Source: an uncultured SAR86 cluster bacterium
Lineage (GTDB): Bacteria > Pseudomonadota > Gammaproteobacteria > Magnimaribacterales > D2472
Direction: 5' to 3'
Length of the DNA stretch: 34,170 bases
Assembly: GCA_902512655.1 (NCBI GenBank)
Contig: CABXJR010000001.1
Span: forward strand, 115,896-150,065
Of this stretch, positions 9,837 to 18,514 are shown piece by piece (position 1 is the first letter of the stretch; the number at the start of each line of letters is the position of its first letter). The translations under genes and the position numbers were made by a program. The notes beneath the pieces are model-generated. The model did no database searches and was not told the origin of the DNA. It saw nothing but the letters and a program-made list of their open reading frames with translations.

Positions 9837-9947
9837 TTGATAACTATTGTTAAATATATATTTAAAGCTGCATTGACCCTAGCTCAGTAAGTCTATACCC
9901 TGCAGTCATCTGATAGATATCAGACAGGCTTATATTAATAAATAAAA
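9837..9947 (+). promoter_or_regulatory. Putative promoter/leader of DEAD-box helicase gene with dyad TCTGATA-GA-TATCAGA (9909-9924)
   Basis: TTGATA at 9837 with AT-rich -10-like stretch near 9857-9864; perfect 7-bp inverted repeat with 2-nt gap 24 nt before the ATG. Confidence 0.3.
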
Positions 9948-11270
9948 ATGTCATTTAAAGAACTCGGATTATCCGATCCAATTTTGCGATCTCTAGAGGA
10001 TCTAAAGCATTCTGAACCCTCGGAAATTCAAAAACAAGCAATACCAATTGTCTTATCAGGTAAAAATATAATGGCCGCTGCCCAAACTGGAACTGGTAAA
10101 ACAGGCAGTTTTGTTTTACCAATGATTGAACTGCTGCAAAACCAAGCAAAGCCATATAGAAAACATGTTCATGCATTAGTGTTAACTCCAACCCGAGAAT
10201 TAGCTGCTCAAGTAAGAGAAGATGTTTACACCTATGGAAAATTTACCTCTATCACTTCAGCTGCAATTTTTGGTGGTGCTAAGATTTTTCCTCAAAAATC
10301 TAAACTTAAAAAAGGTTTAGATATTCTTGTTGCAACTCCTGGAAGATTGCTTGATTTACATAATCAAAAATCGGTTAAATTAAATAACGTTCAAATTTTG
10401 GTACTAGATGAAGCTGATCACATGCTTGATATGGGGTTTATCCATGACATCAAAAAAATTATTGCTTTAACACCACCGGATAGACAAAATTTACTCTTTT
10501 CAGCTACATTTTCTCCAGAAATTAAAAAACTTGCGCAGTCGTTAGGCACAGGCCTTATAGAAATTGCAACTGATTCTCCAAACAGCACTGTTAGTGCAAT
10601 TAAACAAATTGTTTATAAAGTCGACAAGAACCAAAAATCTAACTTATTAAGCCACCTCATTCATTCTGAGCAATGGCCTCAAGCGCTTGTGTTTTCAAGA
10701 ACCAAACACGGGTCTGAAAAAATTGCTAAAAAACTCAATGCTGCAGATATACAAACAGCAACCATTCATGGTGATAAGACACAGGGAGCAAGAATGCGTG
10801 CACTCAGGGAATTTAAAGAGAAAGATGTAAGAGTCTTGGTTGCCACTGATGTTGCCGCAAGAGGGATTGATATTAGTAATCTTCCCTATGTAGTTAATTT
10901 CGATATGCCCACCTACCCCAATGATTACATCCACAGAATAGGAAGAACTGGTCGCGCAGGAAAAGCAGGAACAGCCATATCTTTTTTAAGCATAGATGAG
11001 CAAAAGTTCTTAAGAGGAATTGAAGAATTAATTGACAGCAAGATTCCACAAAAAATTGAAGAAGGATTTAAACCAACGGATAAAGCAGAAAACAGCTCTA
11101 GGCCAAAAAATTTTAGAAGTAAAAAGTCTGGGTTTCAAAAAAGGCAGGCCGCTAAAAAAGGTAAAGCGGATTTTAAAAAATCTAATACGGGATCAAAAGA
11201 TAGGCCAAGTCAAAATAAAAAGAAAAGATCTAAAGCTAAGACTCGGTGGAAAAAAGGGAAAGGTGTCTAG
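9948..11270 (+). CDS. rhlE: DEAD-box ATP-dependent RNA helicase, RhlE-type
   Basis: AAQTGTGKTGSF, PTRELAAQV, VLDEADHMLDMGF, SATF, HRIGRTGRAG; Lys-rich C-terminal tail. Confidence 0.93.
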   Translation: MSFKELGLSDPILRSLEDLKHSEPSEIQKQAIPIVLSGKNIMAAAQTGTGKTGSFVLPMIELLQNQAKPYRKHVHALVLTPTRELAAQVREDVYTYGKFTSITSAAIFGGAKIFPQKSKLKKGLDILVATPGRLLDLHNQKSVKLNNVQILVLDEADHMLDMGFIHDIKKIIALTPPDRQNLLFSATFSPEIKKLAQSLGTGLIEIATDSPNSTVSAIKQIVYKVDKNQKSNLLSHLIHSEQWPQALVFSRTKHGSEKIAKKLNAADIQTATIHGDKTQGARMRALREFKEKDVRVLVATDVAARGIDISNLPYVVNFDMPTYPNDYIHRIGRTGRAGKAGTAISFLSIDEQKFLRGIEELIDSKIPQKIEEGFKPTDKAENSSRPKNFRSKKSGFQKRQAAKKGKADFKKSNTGSKDRPSQNKKKRSKAKTRWKKGKGV

Positions 11271-11854
11271 GCATGCTTGCCAGGTACCCAAGAAATTCCT
11301 TTCAGCAAATCTTGACCTGAAGTATTTGCATCCCCTTCCAGCGAAGTTGCCATAACATCATTCCAGCGATTTAAATATCCGAATAAAGCTATCACGCCCA
11401 TGATTTCAACAATATCATCATCAGACCAATAAACATGTAATTGCTTTTCTGTATCCTCAGCTACATTTACAGGAACCATGCTAGCCTCTTGCGCAAACTT
11501 CAAAGCTGCTTTCTCAGCATCTGTAAAAAAATCTTGATTCTTAAAATCCCAAACATGCTCAAGTCTCTCAGATGTCGAACCATAACGCTCAGCAGCTCTA
11601 ATGGTATGCGCCTGACAATATCTACATCCTGCAGTATTGCTACTCACGAAGGCAATTAAGCGTTTGAATTCCGAGGTTAATTGACCATGGTTCTCCATTA
11701 CAGCCATATTTAGCTCTATAAATGCTTTTGCAATATTTGGTCTTCTTTGCATGGTCAGAACTGAGTTAGGGCAAAAACCCAATGTTTCATTAAAAAAATT
11801 TACTAATTCTTTAACACTATCATCTAAAATATCTATGGGATTAACTAGCGGCAT
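11267..11854 (-). CDS. Carboxymuconolactone decarboxylase/AhpD-like (peroxidase-related) protein
   Basis: CxxC redox motif NTAGCRYCQAHTIRAA in AhpD-like helical context. Confidence 0.88.
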   Translation of the reverse strand: MPLVNPIDILDDSVKELVNFFNETLGFCPNSVLTMQRRPNIAKAFIELNMAVMENHGQLTSEFKRLIAFVSSNTAGCRYCQAHTIRAAERYGSTSERLEHVWDFKNQDFFTDAEKAALKFAQEASMVPVNVAEDTEKQLHVYWSDDDIVEIMGVIALFGYLNRWNDVMATSLEGDANTSGQDLLKGISWVPGKHA

Positions 11855-11912
11855 TCAAAAACCATAACATAATTTACTTTTAAGGTCTGATGAATAATGA
11901 TTCAATAAATAT

Positions 11913-13067
11913 ATGAAAAAATTTAAAAAAGAAACTATTGCTGCCAAAGCCGGAATTGGATCTGACATACATCATGGATCAATTGTCCCCCCTCTATATC
12001 TCTCATCAAATTTTAAATACGAGGAACTTGGAAAAGAACAAGAATATGAATATACAAGAGAAACAAATCCAAGCAGAGATCATTTGATTAATGCTCTAAC
12101 AGATCTTGAGGATGGTGTAGGCGGCGAAATACTAAGCTCAGGAATGGCAGCTATCACGCTAGTGGCAAATATTTTAAATATTAATAGTAAAGTAATTCTT
12201 CCTCATGATTGTTATGGGGGAACACATAGACTTTTTTTATCTCTATCTGAAAAAGGAATACTAGATGCCTATTTTATTAATCAAGGTGAAGAATCCTTCT
12301 GCGAAAAAACTATCAGTGAAATTAACCCAGACTTGATATGGGTAGAAACACCATCCAATCCTTTATTACAGTCTGTGGATATTAAAAAAATATCAAAAGA
12401 AGCTAAAGCATGTGACGCCTTGGTAGCAGTTGATAATACTTTTCTATCTCCATCTTTACAAAATCCGCTTAAGCTAGGCGCAGATATTGTTATGCATTCA
12501 ACAACAAAATATATAAATGGTCATTCTGACGTTATTGGTGGAGCATTAATTACAAATGATCATGAGATTTTATCGAAACTAAAATTTTGGGCAAATGCCT
12601 TAGGCATTACCGGATCACCATTTGATAGTTATTTAACTTTGAGGGGTCTTAGAACTCTAAGTATCAGAATGGAGAAACATGAAAAAAATGCTGCAGCAAT
12701 TGTTGAACTTCTGTCGGCACATCCAAAAATAGATAAGGTTTATTATCCCGGTTTGCCAAGTCATCCATCACATGCAATAGCAAAAAAACAACAAAGTGGT
12801 TTTGGTGGGATGCTGAGCTTTGAAATATTAGATGATTTAGCAGGAGTGGAAAATTTTATCGAAGGAATGAATATTATTCCACTTGCAGCATCTCTTGGAG
12901 GGTTTGAGAGCCTTGTTAGTCATCCATACACTATGACCCACGGAAATCTTACTCCAAATCAAAAAAAAGAAGTTGGCATATCAGAAAGGTTAATTAGAAT
13001 TTCTGCTGGATTGGAAAACACCCAAGATCTTTTGGAGGCGGTGAATCTTGGATTAAAGAAAATTTAG
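11913..13067 (+). CDS. Trans-sulfuration PLP-dependent enzyme (cystathionine gamma-synthase/lyase family)
   Basis: ETPSNPLL, VAVDNTFLSPSLQNPLKLGADIVMHSTTKYINGHSDVIGGAL PLP-Lys motif, SLGGFESLVSHPYTMTH. Confidence 0.94.
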   Translation: MKKFKKETIAAKAGIGSDIHHGSIVPPLYLSSNFKYEELGKEQEYEYTRETNPSRDHLINALTDLEDGVGGEILSSGMAAITLVANILNINSKVILPHDCYGGTHRLFLSLSEKGILDAYFINQGEESFCEKTISEINPDLIWVETPSNPLLQSVDIKKISKEAKACDALVAVDNTFLSPSLQNPLKLGADIVMHSTTKYINGHSDVIGGALITNDHEILSKLKFWANALGITGSPFDSYLTLRGLRTLSIRMEKHEKNAAAIVELLSAHPKIDKVYYPGLPSHPSHAIAKKQQSGFGGMLSFEILDDLAGVENFIEGMNIIPLAASLGGFESLVSHPYTMTHGNLTPNQKKEVGISERLIRISAGLENTQDLLEAVNLGLKKI

Positions 13068-13086
13068 TCAAATTAAAATCTTTCAA

Positions 13087-13398
13087 TCAATCTGAATCTT
13101 TTTTGATGCGATGTTCGCTCATAGAAATTTCATGATCAACGCAATCAAAATAACCAGATTGTTCAGGTGAATGATCACCAGCGACCACTGTGGCACCATC
13201 TTTCTTTCTCACTATAGGCGGGCCCTTAGGCACCATTCCTAAACATGAGGTCATGGCTGCACCCATATAACCTTCAACACCAAGATGAGCATATGGGTTT
13301 TTTGCCTGTTGATAAGGAGTTAATTCTTTGGTTTCGCAAGCGCTGAGACAAAATAAGACAAGGAAACTAAAAACTTTAAGAATAATTGAAAATTGCAT
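13087..13398 (-). CDS. Small hypothetical lipoprotein
   Basis: Signal peptide with lipobox LSAC (SFLVLFCLSAC). Confidence 0.7.
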   Translation of the reverse strand: MQFSIILKVFSFLVLFCLSACETKELTPYQQAKNPYAHLGVEGYMGAAMTSCLGMVPKGPPIVRKKDGATVVAGDHSPEQSGYFDCVDHEISMSEHRIKKDSD

Positions 13399-13453
13399 TC
13401 ATTTTAAAAAATATTTCTTATTTATACTTATAACATACAAAATTTCTGACTTA

Positions 13454-13574
13454 AAGGTACAGATACATTTAAATAAAAATTAGGTTGCATATTGCTTATT
13501 ATATGTTTATGGTAAAACTAGATATTCCTATAAGAAAAGGTTTTTTCCTGTACCTTATAGCTAATTTGGAGGGG
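13454..13574 (+). promoter_or_regulatory. Putative promoter/leader of the korCAB-like operon with overlapping inverted repeats and strong SD
   Basis: AAGGTACAG (13454-13462) is the exact reverse complement of CTGTACCTT (13548-13556); CTATAAG (13528-13534) is the exact reverse complement of CTTATAG (13554-13560); candidate -35 TTGCAT (13485-13490) and -10 TATGGT (13508-13513), 17-nt spacer; SD GGAGGGG (13568-13574). Confidence 0.4.
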
Positions 13575-13585
13575 AGCCAAATTAT

Positions 13586-15589
13586 ATGGATACAAAATAC
13601 TTGTTTAAACGACATAATACCTATTGGGTAAAAGTTGCTGTTCCCAAAGATCTTCGAAAAGAATTAGGTTTTGATCTAAGAACCTCATTGCATACTCATG
13701 ATTTATCTGAAGCTCAAAAACTTAGAGAAGCTGTGGTTGAGGGTTTTAAGTCTCAAATATTCGCAGCCAAAGAAAACCTTAAAAAATCCAATGGAAAGGG
13801 TTTCGTTAAAACTTTTATGCCGATAACTGATACCTCTGATCCTCAGTATTACCATAAAGTTGTTGATTGTCAGTATGCATGCCCTGCTCACACGCCTGTA
13901 CCAGAATATATCAGAAAAATTTCACAAAATAAGTATACAGAAGCATATATGATTAATTGGGAATCAAATGTATTTCCTGGAATCCTTGGTCGAACATGCG
14001 ACAGGCCCTGTGAACCTGCATGCAGAAGAACAAGAACCCATGAGAAACCTGTTGCTATATGTAGGCTCAAAAGAGTCGCAGCTGATTTTAAGGATGATGT
14101 TTCTGATTTATTACCTAAAGCTCCTTCAATCAGCAATGGAAAGAGAATTGCCCTCATTGGAGGTGGGCCGGCATCATTAACTGTTGCAAGAGATCTAATT
14201 GTCATGGGGTATGAATGTACATTATTTGAAAAAGATCCTCAGGCCGGAGGCTTAATGCGAACGAATATTCCATCATTCAGACTGCCAGAGGAAGTCTTGG
14301 ATGCTGAGGTTAATCAAATTCTAGATATGGGATTAAATACAAAATTTAATTCTGAAATTACTAGCCTTAAAAATTTTTTAAATGAAGATTTTGAAGCAGT
14401 CTTTGTGGGCACTGGAGCACCAAAAGGGAAAGATTTAAACATTGGAGGTCGCAAAGAAGCAAAAGCAAATATTCATATTGGTATAGATTTTTTAACAAGT
14501 ATAGCCTTTAAGCATATTGATTCTATTGGAAAAAAAGTAATTGTTTTGGGGGGTGGGAACACAGCAATGGATTGTTGTAGATCCTCTTTAAGATTAGGCG
14601 CTGAAGATGTAAAGGTTTTTGTCAGAAGCCCTTTCTCGCAAATGAAAGCATCTGAATGGGAAATTGAAGATGCTATGGAGGAAAATATTCCAATTTTTGA
14701 GAACCATGTTCCTAAAAAATTTATTCATGATGAAGGAAAGCTAACCGGAATGGAATTTCAAAAAGTTGAAGCCGTCTTTGACTCAAAAGGCAATAGATCG
14801 CTGGTCCCAACTGATGATGATCCTGTCATTATTGAATGTGATGATGTGCTAGTAGCTATTGGTCAAGATAATTCCTTTGAATGGATAGAAAGAGATATTG
14901 GCCTAGAATTTGGAGAGTGGGATATGCCGGTTGTAAACCCTACAACCTTTCAATCTACACATCCGAAGGTCTTTTTTGGTGGGGATGCTGCTTGGGGTCC
15001 AGAAAATATTATTTGGGCGGCAGCACATGGACACCAAGCTGCAATTTCTATTCATAAATTTTGTCAAAATGAAGATATTAATAAAAGGCCAGAGCCTGGC
15101 ACGAATCTTGTTAGTCAAAAGATGGGGTTGCATGAATGGTCTTATGATAATGACATCTCTCAAGCAAAAAGATTTCTGGTTCCAAAAGCAGATCAAGAAG
15201 TTGCACTAAAAAGCTTAAAAATAGAAGTTGAAAAAGGCTTCGATGAAAATCTGGCAATGGAAGAAGCTCAAAGATGTTTAAATTGCGATGTTCAAACTGT
15301 TTTTTCTGAAAGTTTATGCATCGAGTGCGATGCTTGTGTAGATATTTGCCCAACAGATTGTATTAATTTCATGTTTAATGGTCCTGAAGGTGAGGTGAGA
15401 CAAAATATTAGAATTCCTGCATTAAATATTGAACAAGATTTATTGGTTTCTAAGATCTTACCAACAAAAAGAACCATGTTTAAAGATGAAGATGTCTGCC
15501 TGCATTGTGGCTTATGCGCTGAAAGATGCCCTACAGGCGCTTGGGACATGCAAACCTTCTTGTATGAAGAGGCCAAGGTATACTCATGA
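13586..15589 (+). CDS. NAD(P)H:FeS oxidoreductase (GltD/KorC-like FAD protein with 4Fe-4S clusters) carrying an N-terminal integrase-type (DUF6538-like) extension
   Basis: Residues about 4-58: YLFKRHNTYWVKVAVPKDLRKELGFDLRTSLHTHDLSEAQKLREAVVEGFKSQI (integrase N-domain style). Then CQYACPAHTPVPEYI, GRTCDRPCEPACRR, GGGPASLTVARDL...LFEKDPQAGG (FAD), GGGNTAMDCCRSSLRLGA (NADPH), CIECDACVDICPTDC and CLHCGLCAERCPTG (4Fe-4S). Confidence 0.93.
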   Translation: MDTKYLFKRHNTYWVKVAVPKDLRKELGFDLRTSLHTHDLSEAQKLREAVVEGFKSQIFAAKENLKKSNGKGFVKTFMPITDTSDPQYYHKVVDCQYACPAHTPVPEYIRKISQNKYTEAYMINWESNVFPGILGRTCDRPCEPACRRTRTHEKPVAICRLKRVAADFKDDVSDLLPKAPSISNGKRIALIGGGPASLTVARDLIVMGYECTLFEKDPQAGGLMRTNIPSFRLPEEVLDAEVNQILDMGLNTKFNSEITSLKNFLNEDFEAVFVGTGAPKGKDLNIGGRKEAKANIHIGIDFLTSIAFKHIDSIGKKVIVLGGGNTAMDCCRSSLRLGAEDVKVFVRSPFSQMKASEWEIEDAMEENIPIFENHVPKKFIHDEGKLTGMEFQKVEAVFDSKGNRSLVPTDDDPVIIECDDVLVAIGQDNSFEWIERDIGLEFGEWDMPVVNPTTFQSTHPKVFFGGDAAWGPENIIWAAAHGHQAAISIHKFCQNEDINKRPEPGTNLVSQKMGLHEWSYDNDISQAKRFLVPKADQEVALKSLKIEVEKGFDENLAMEEAQRCLNCDVQTVFSESLCIECDACVDICPTDCINFMFNGPEGEVRQNIRIPALNIEQDLLVSKILPTKRTMFKDEDVCLHCGLCAERCPTGAWDMQTFLYEEAKVYS

Positions 15590-17418
15590 ATAAGATTGCC
15601 TCCATCAATGAGTTCGTAATTAAATTTGCCAATGTTAACGGTTCAGGTTCAGCAAGTGCGAACCAAATGTTTGCAAAAGGGATATTTAGATCAGGCATAC
15701 CTGTTAGTCCTAAAAATATTTTTCCATCCAACATACAAGGTCTACCAACATGGTTTGAAATAAGAGCAAGCGAAAAAGGATATTTAGGGCGAAAAGCTGG
15801 TATTGATTTTATGGTCGCAATGAATCCTCAATCGTATGCTCAAGATGTAGCTGAAATTAATCCAGGGGGATACCTTTTGTATGACTCATCTTGGAAAAGA
15901 GACTTCAAACGAGAAGATATTAATATCATTGAAGTTCCTTTAACTAGCTTATGCGTTGATGAATTTGATAATCCTAAGACAAGGTTGTTATTTAAAAACC
16001 TTGTCTATGTTGGCGCCCTTTCATATTTGATGGATATTAATCAAGATATTTTTATCAAGCTAATTGAAGAACAATTTAAAGGCAAAGAAAAGCTTATTGC
16101 TCCAAATATTCAAGCCTTTGAGATTGGTTTTAAATACGCAAAAAAACATCTTGTTGATGCTTGTAAAATTAAGGTCAATCAATCAAACCTAACAGATGGA
16201 ATGATCCTCACCAATGGAAATAATGCAGGGGGATTGGGCTGCGTATATGGTGGAGCAACTGTATGCACTTGGTACCCTATTACCCCATCAACATCCCTAG
16301 CAGAATCTTACAAAAAATATTGTGATCAGCTTAGAGTTGATGAAAAAACTGGTAAAAATAAATTTGCCTTTGTTCAAGCCGAAGACGAACTTGCTTCAAT
16401 TGGAATGGCTATTGGAGCAAATTGGAATGGGGCAAGAGCTTTTACAGCTACCAGCGGTCCAGGAATTTCATTGATGACAGAATTTATTGGTTTGGCTTAT
16501 TTTGCTGAAATACCAGTGGTAATTTTTAATATTCAAAGAGGCGGTCCTTCAACTGGTATGCCAACAAGAACTCAACAATCTGATATCCTCTCATGCGCAT
16601 ATGCCTCTCATGGAGATACGAAACACGTGATGCTAATACCCTCTGATCCAAAAGAATGCTTTGAGTTTTCAGCTGATTCATTTGACATATCAGACCGGCT
16701 TCAAACTCCTATATTTGTACTGTCTGACCTGGACATTGGAATGAATGATTGGACATGCCCAGAATTTAATTGGGATGATAATAGAAAATTTGATAGAGGA
16801 AAGGTTTTATCTAAGGATGATCTAGATAATATGGAATCATGGGGTAGGTATCTTGATGTTGATGGAGATGGAATTCCATTTAGAACGCTACCAGGCACTC
16901 ATCCTGAAAAAGGGGCTTATTTTACACGCGGAAGCTCGCATGATGAATATGCAAGATATATTGAGGACGGGGAAGTTAATGCAAGGAATCTTTCAAGAAT
17001 TCTTAAAAAATTTGAAGGTGCTTATAAATTTCTACCTAAACCAATATTCAAACAAGAAACCAATGCTAGTTCAAACGGATTGATATACTTCGGCAGTACT
17101 GAAGCAGCAATGCAAGAATCCTTAGATCAACTCTCCTCTTCAGGTCTTCCAATAGACGCAATGAGAATAAGATCTTTTCCTTTTGGTCCTCAAGTCTGGG
17201 ATTTTATTGATCAGCATGAAACTATTTTTCTTGTTGAGCAAAACAGAGATGCTCAAATGAAAACTCTTATTGTCTCAGAGGGAAGTGTTAATCCAGAAAA
17301 ATTTATTTCAATATTATGTTTTGATGGATCGCCGATTACTGCTAACTTTATCTCAGAATCAATTGCTGATGTTCTATCAAATAAAAATACTGCGAAATCT
17401 GCTAAGGAAATAAAATGA
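15586..17418 (+). CDS. 2-oxoacid:acceptor oxidoreductase, fused gamma-alpha subunit (KorA-like)
   Basis: N-terminal gamma domain (GSGSASANQMFAKGIFRSG...), then alpha-subunit motifs WYPITPSTSLAESY, ATSGPGISLMTEFIGLAYFAEIPVVIFNIQRGGPSTGMPTRTQQSD. Confidence 0.94.
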   Translation: MNKIASINEFVIKFANVNGSGSASANQMFAKGIFRSGIPVSPKNIFPSNIQGLPTWFEIRASEKGYLGRKAGIDFMVAMNPQSYAQDVAEINPGGYLLYDSSWKRDFKREDINIIEVPLTSLCVDEFDNPKTRLLFKNLVYVGALSYLMDINQDIFIKLIEEQFKGKEKLIAPNIQAFEIGFKYAKKHLVDACKIKVNQSNLTDGMILTNGNNAGGLGCVYGGATVCTWYPITPSTSLAESYKKYCDQLRVDEKTGKNKFAFVQAEDELASIGMAIGANWNGARAFTATSGPGISLMTEFIGLAYFAEIPVVIFNIQRGGPSTGMPTRTQQSDILSCAYASHGDTKHVMLIPSDPKECFEFSADSFDISDRLQTPIFVLSDLDIGMNDWTCPEFNWDDNRKFDRGKVLSKDDLDNMESWGRYLDVDGDGIPFRTLPGTHPEKGAYFTRGSSHDEYARYIEDGEVNARNLSRILKKFEGAYKFLPKPIFKQETNASSNGLIYFGSTEAAMQESLDQLSSSGLPIDAMRIRSFPFGPQVWDFIDQHETIFLVEQNRDAQMKTLIVSEGSVNPEKFISILCFDGSPITANFISESIADVLSNKNTAKSAKEIK

Positions 17419-18470
17419 CCTACATTGTTAAGCCCGCTAATCATCACCCAAACCTTGAAAAGAATAAACTTGGATTAACAAGACGAGATTATGAAGGAAC
17501 GATTTCAACTTTATGCGCTGGATGTGGCCACGATTCTATTAGTGCAGCAGTAATAGAGGCTTGTTATGATTTAAGCCTTTCTTCAGATCAAATTGCAAAA
17601 CTCTCAGGAATTGGCTGCTCATCTAAATCTCCCTCATATTTTCTAAATCAAGCTCATGGTTTCAATTCCGTCCATGGAAGAATGCCATCAGTTGCAACTG
17701 GAGCTAATCTTGGGAATAAAGACTTGCTTTATTTAGGTGTCTCAGGAGATGGTGATACTGCATCAATTGGAATTGGACAATTTATGCATGCAGCTAGAAG
17801 GCAGCTTAATATTACTTACATTGTTGAAAATAATGGAACATATGGCCTAACAAAAGGTCAGTTTTCAGCCACGAACGACCAAGGTTCTAAAAGTAAATAT
17901 GGAGAAATAAATACCTTATCCCCAATTGATCTGCCTACTATGGCAATTCAACTTGGTGCAGGATTCGTCGGAAGAAGTTTCTCTGGAGATAAAGATCAAC
18001 TAGTTCCCCTATTAAAAGCAGCAATGAAATTTAAAGGATTTTCGCTTATCGATATTATCTCTCCATGTGTAACTTTTAATAATCATGTTGGTTCTACAAA
18101 GAGCTATGACCACATTAGAGAGCACAACGAATCTATATCTAGCCTTGATTTCGTTCCAATTGGACAAGAAATTAAAACAAACTATGCTGCAGGGACTAAA
18201 GTTGATGTACCGTTGCATGACGGCGAGATGCTGACTCTTGAAAAACTCTCCAAACAATACAACCCACTCGACAAAGGTCAAGCGATTCAAAGCTTAAATG
18301 AAGCTGAAAAAAACGGAAAAGTACTCACAGGTTTGCTCTATATCAATCCTGATGTAAAAGACCATATTGAAATTCTAAATATATCAGATACGCCTCTAAA
18401 TCAGTTAACTGAAAATGAATTATGTCCAGGCTCAAAAAAGCTTAACAAAATTAATGCTAGCTTAAATTAA
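17415..18470 (+). CDS. 2-oxoacid:acceptor oxidoreductase, TPP-binding beta subunit (KorB-like)
   Basis: CAGCGHDSI, GIGCSS, HGRMPSVATGANL, GDGDTASIGIGQF...NNGTYGLTKGQFSAT (TPP/Mg motif). Confidence 0.94.
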   Translation: MTYIVKPANHHPNLEKNKLGLTRRDYEGTISTLCAGCGHDSISAAVIEACYDLSLSSDQIAKLSGIGCSSKSPSYFLNQAHGFNSVHGRMPSVATGANLGNKDLLYLGVSGDGDTASIGIGQFMHAARRQLNITYIVENNGTYGLTKGQFSATNDQGSKSKYGEINTLSPIDLPTMAIQLGAGFVGRSFSGDKDQLVPLLKAAMKFKGFSLIDIISPCVTFNNHVGSTKSYDHIREHNESISSLDFVPIGQEIKTNYAAGTKVDVPLHDGEMLTLEKLSKQYNPLDKGQAIQSLNEAEKNGKVLTGLLYINPDVKDHIEILNISDTPLNQLTENELCPGSKKLNKINASLN

Positions 18471-18514
18471 ACTCTAACTATAACTACTCTGAAACATAAT
18501 TAACTGGGTTCTTA

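Noticed and set aside
11032-11355. 107-aa Lys-rich ORF on + strand
   Set aside because: Alternative frame of the A-rich, Lys-rich RhlE C-terminal tail; low complexity gives basic peptides in any frame.
13586-13816. Possible mobile element/prophage remnant because of integrase-like sequence
   Set aside because: Only the N-terminal domain-like segment is present, in frame with a metabolic enzyme; no catalytic recombinase domain, tRNA, att-like direct repeats or phage genes nearby.
13888-14205. 105-aa ORF antisense to the KorC-like gene (also 14903..15196, 15111..15353, 15292..15576, 15531..15734)
   Set aside because: Antisense shadows of strongly supported CDS without motif support.
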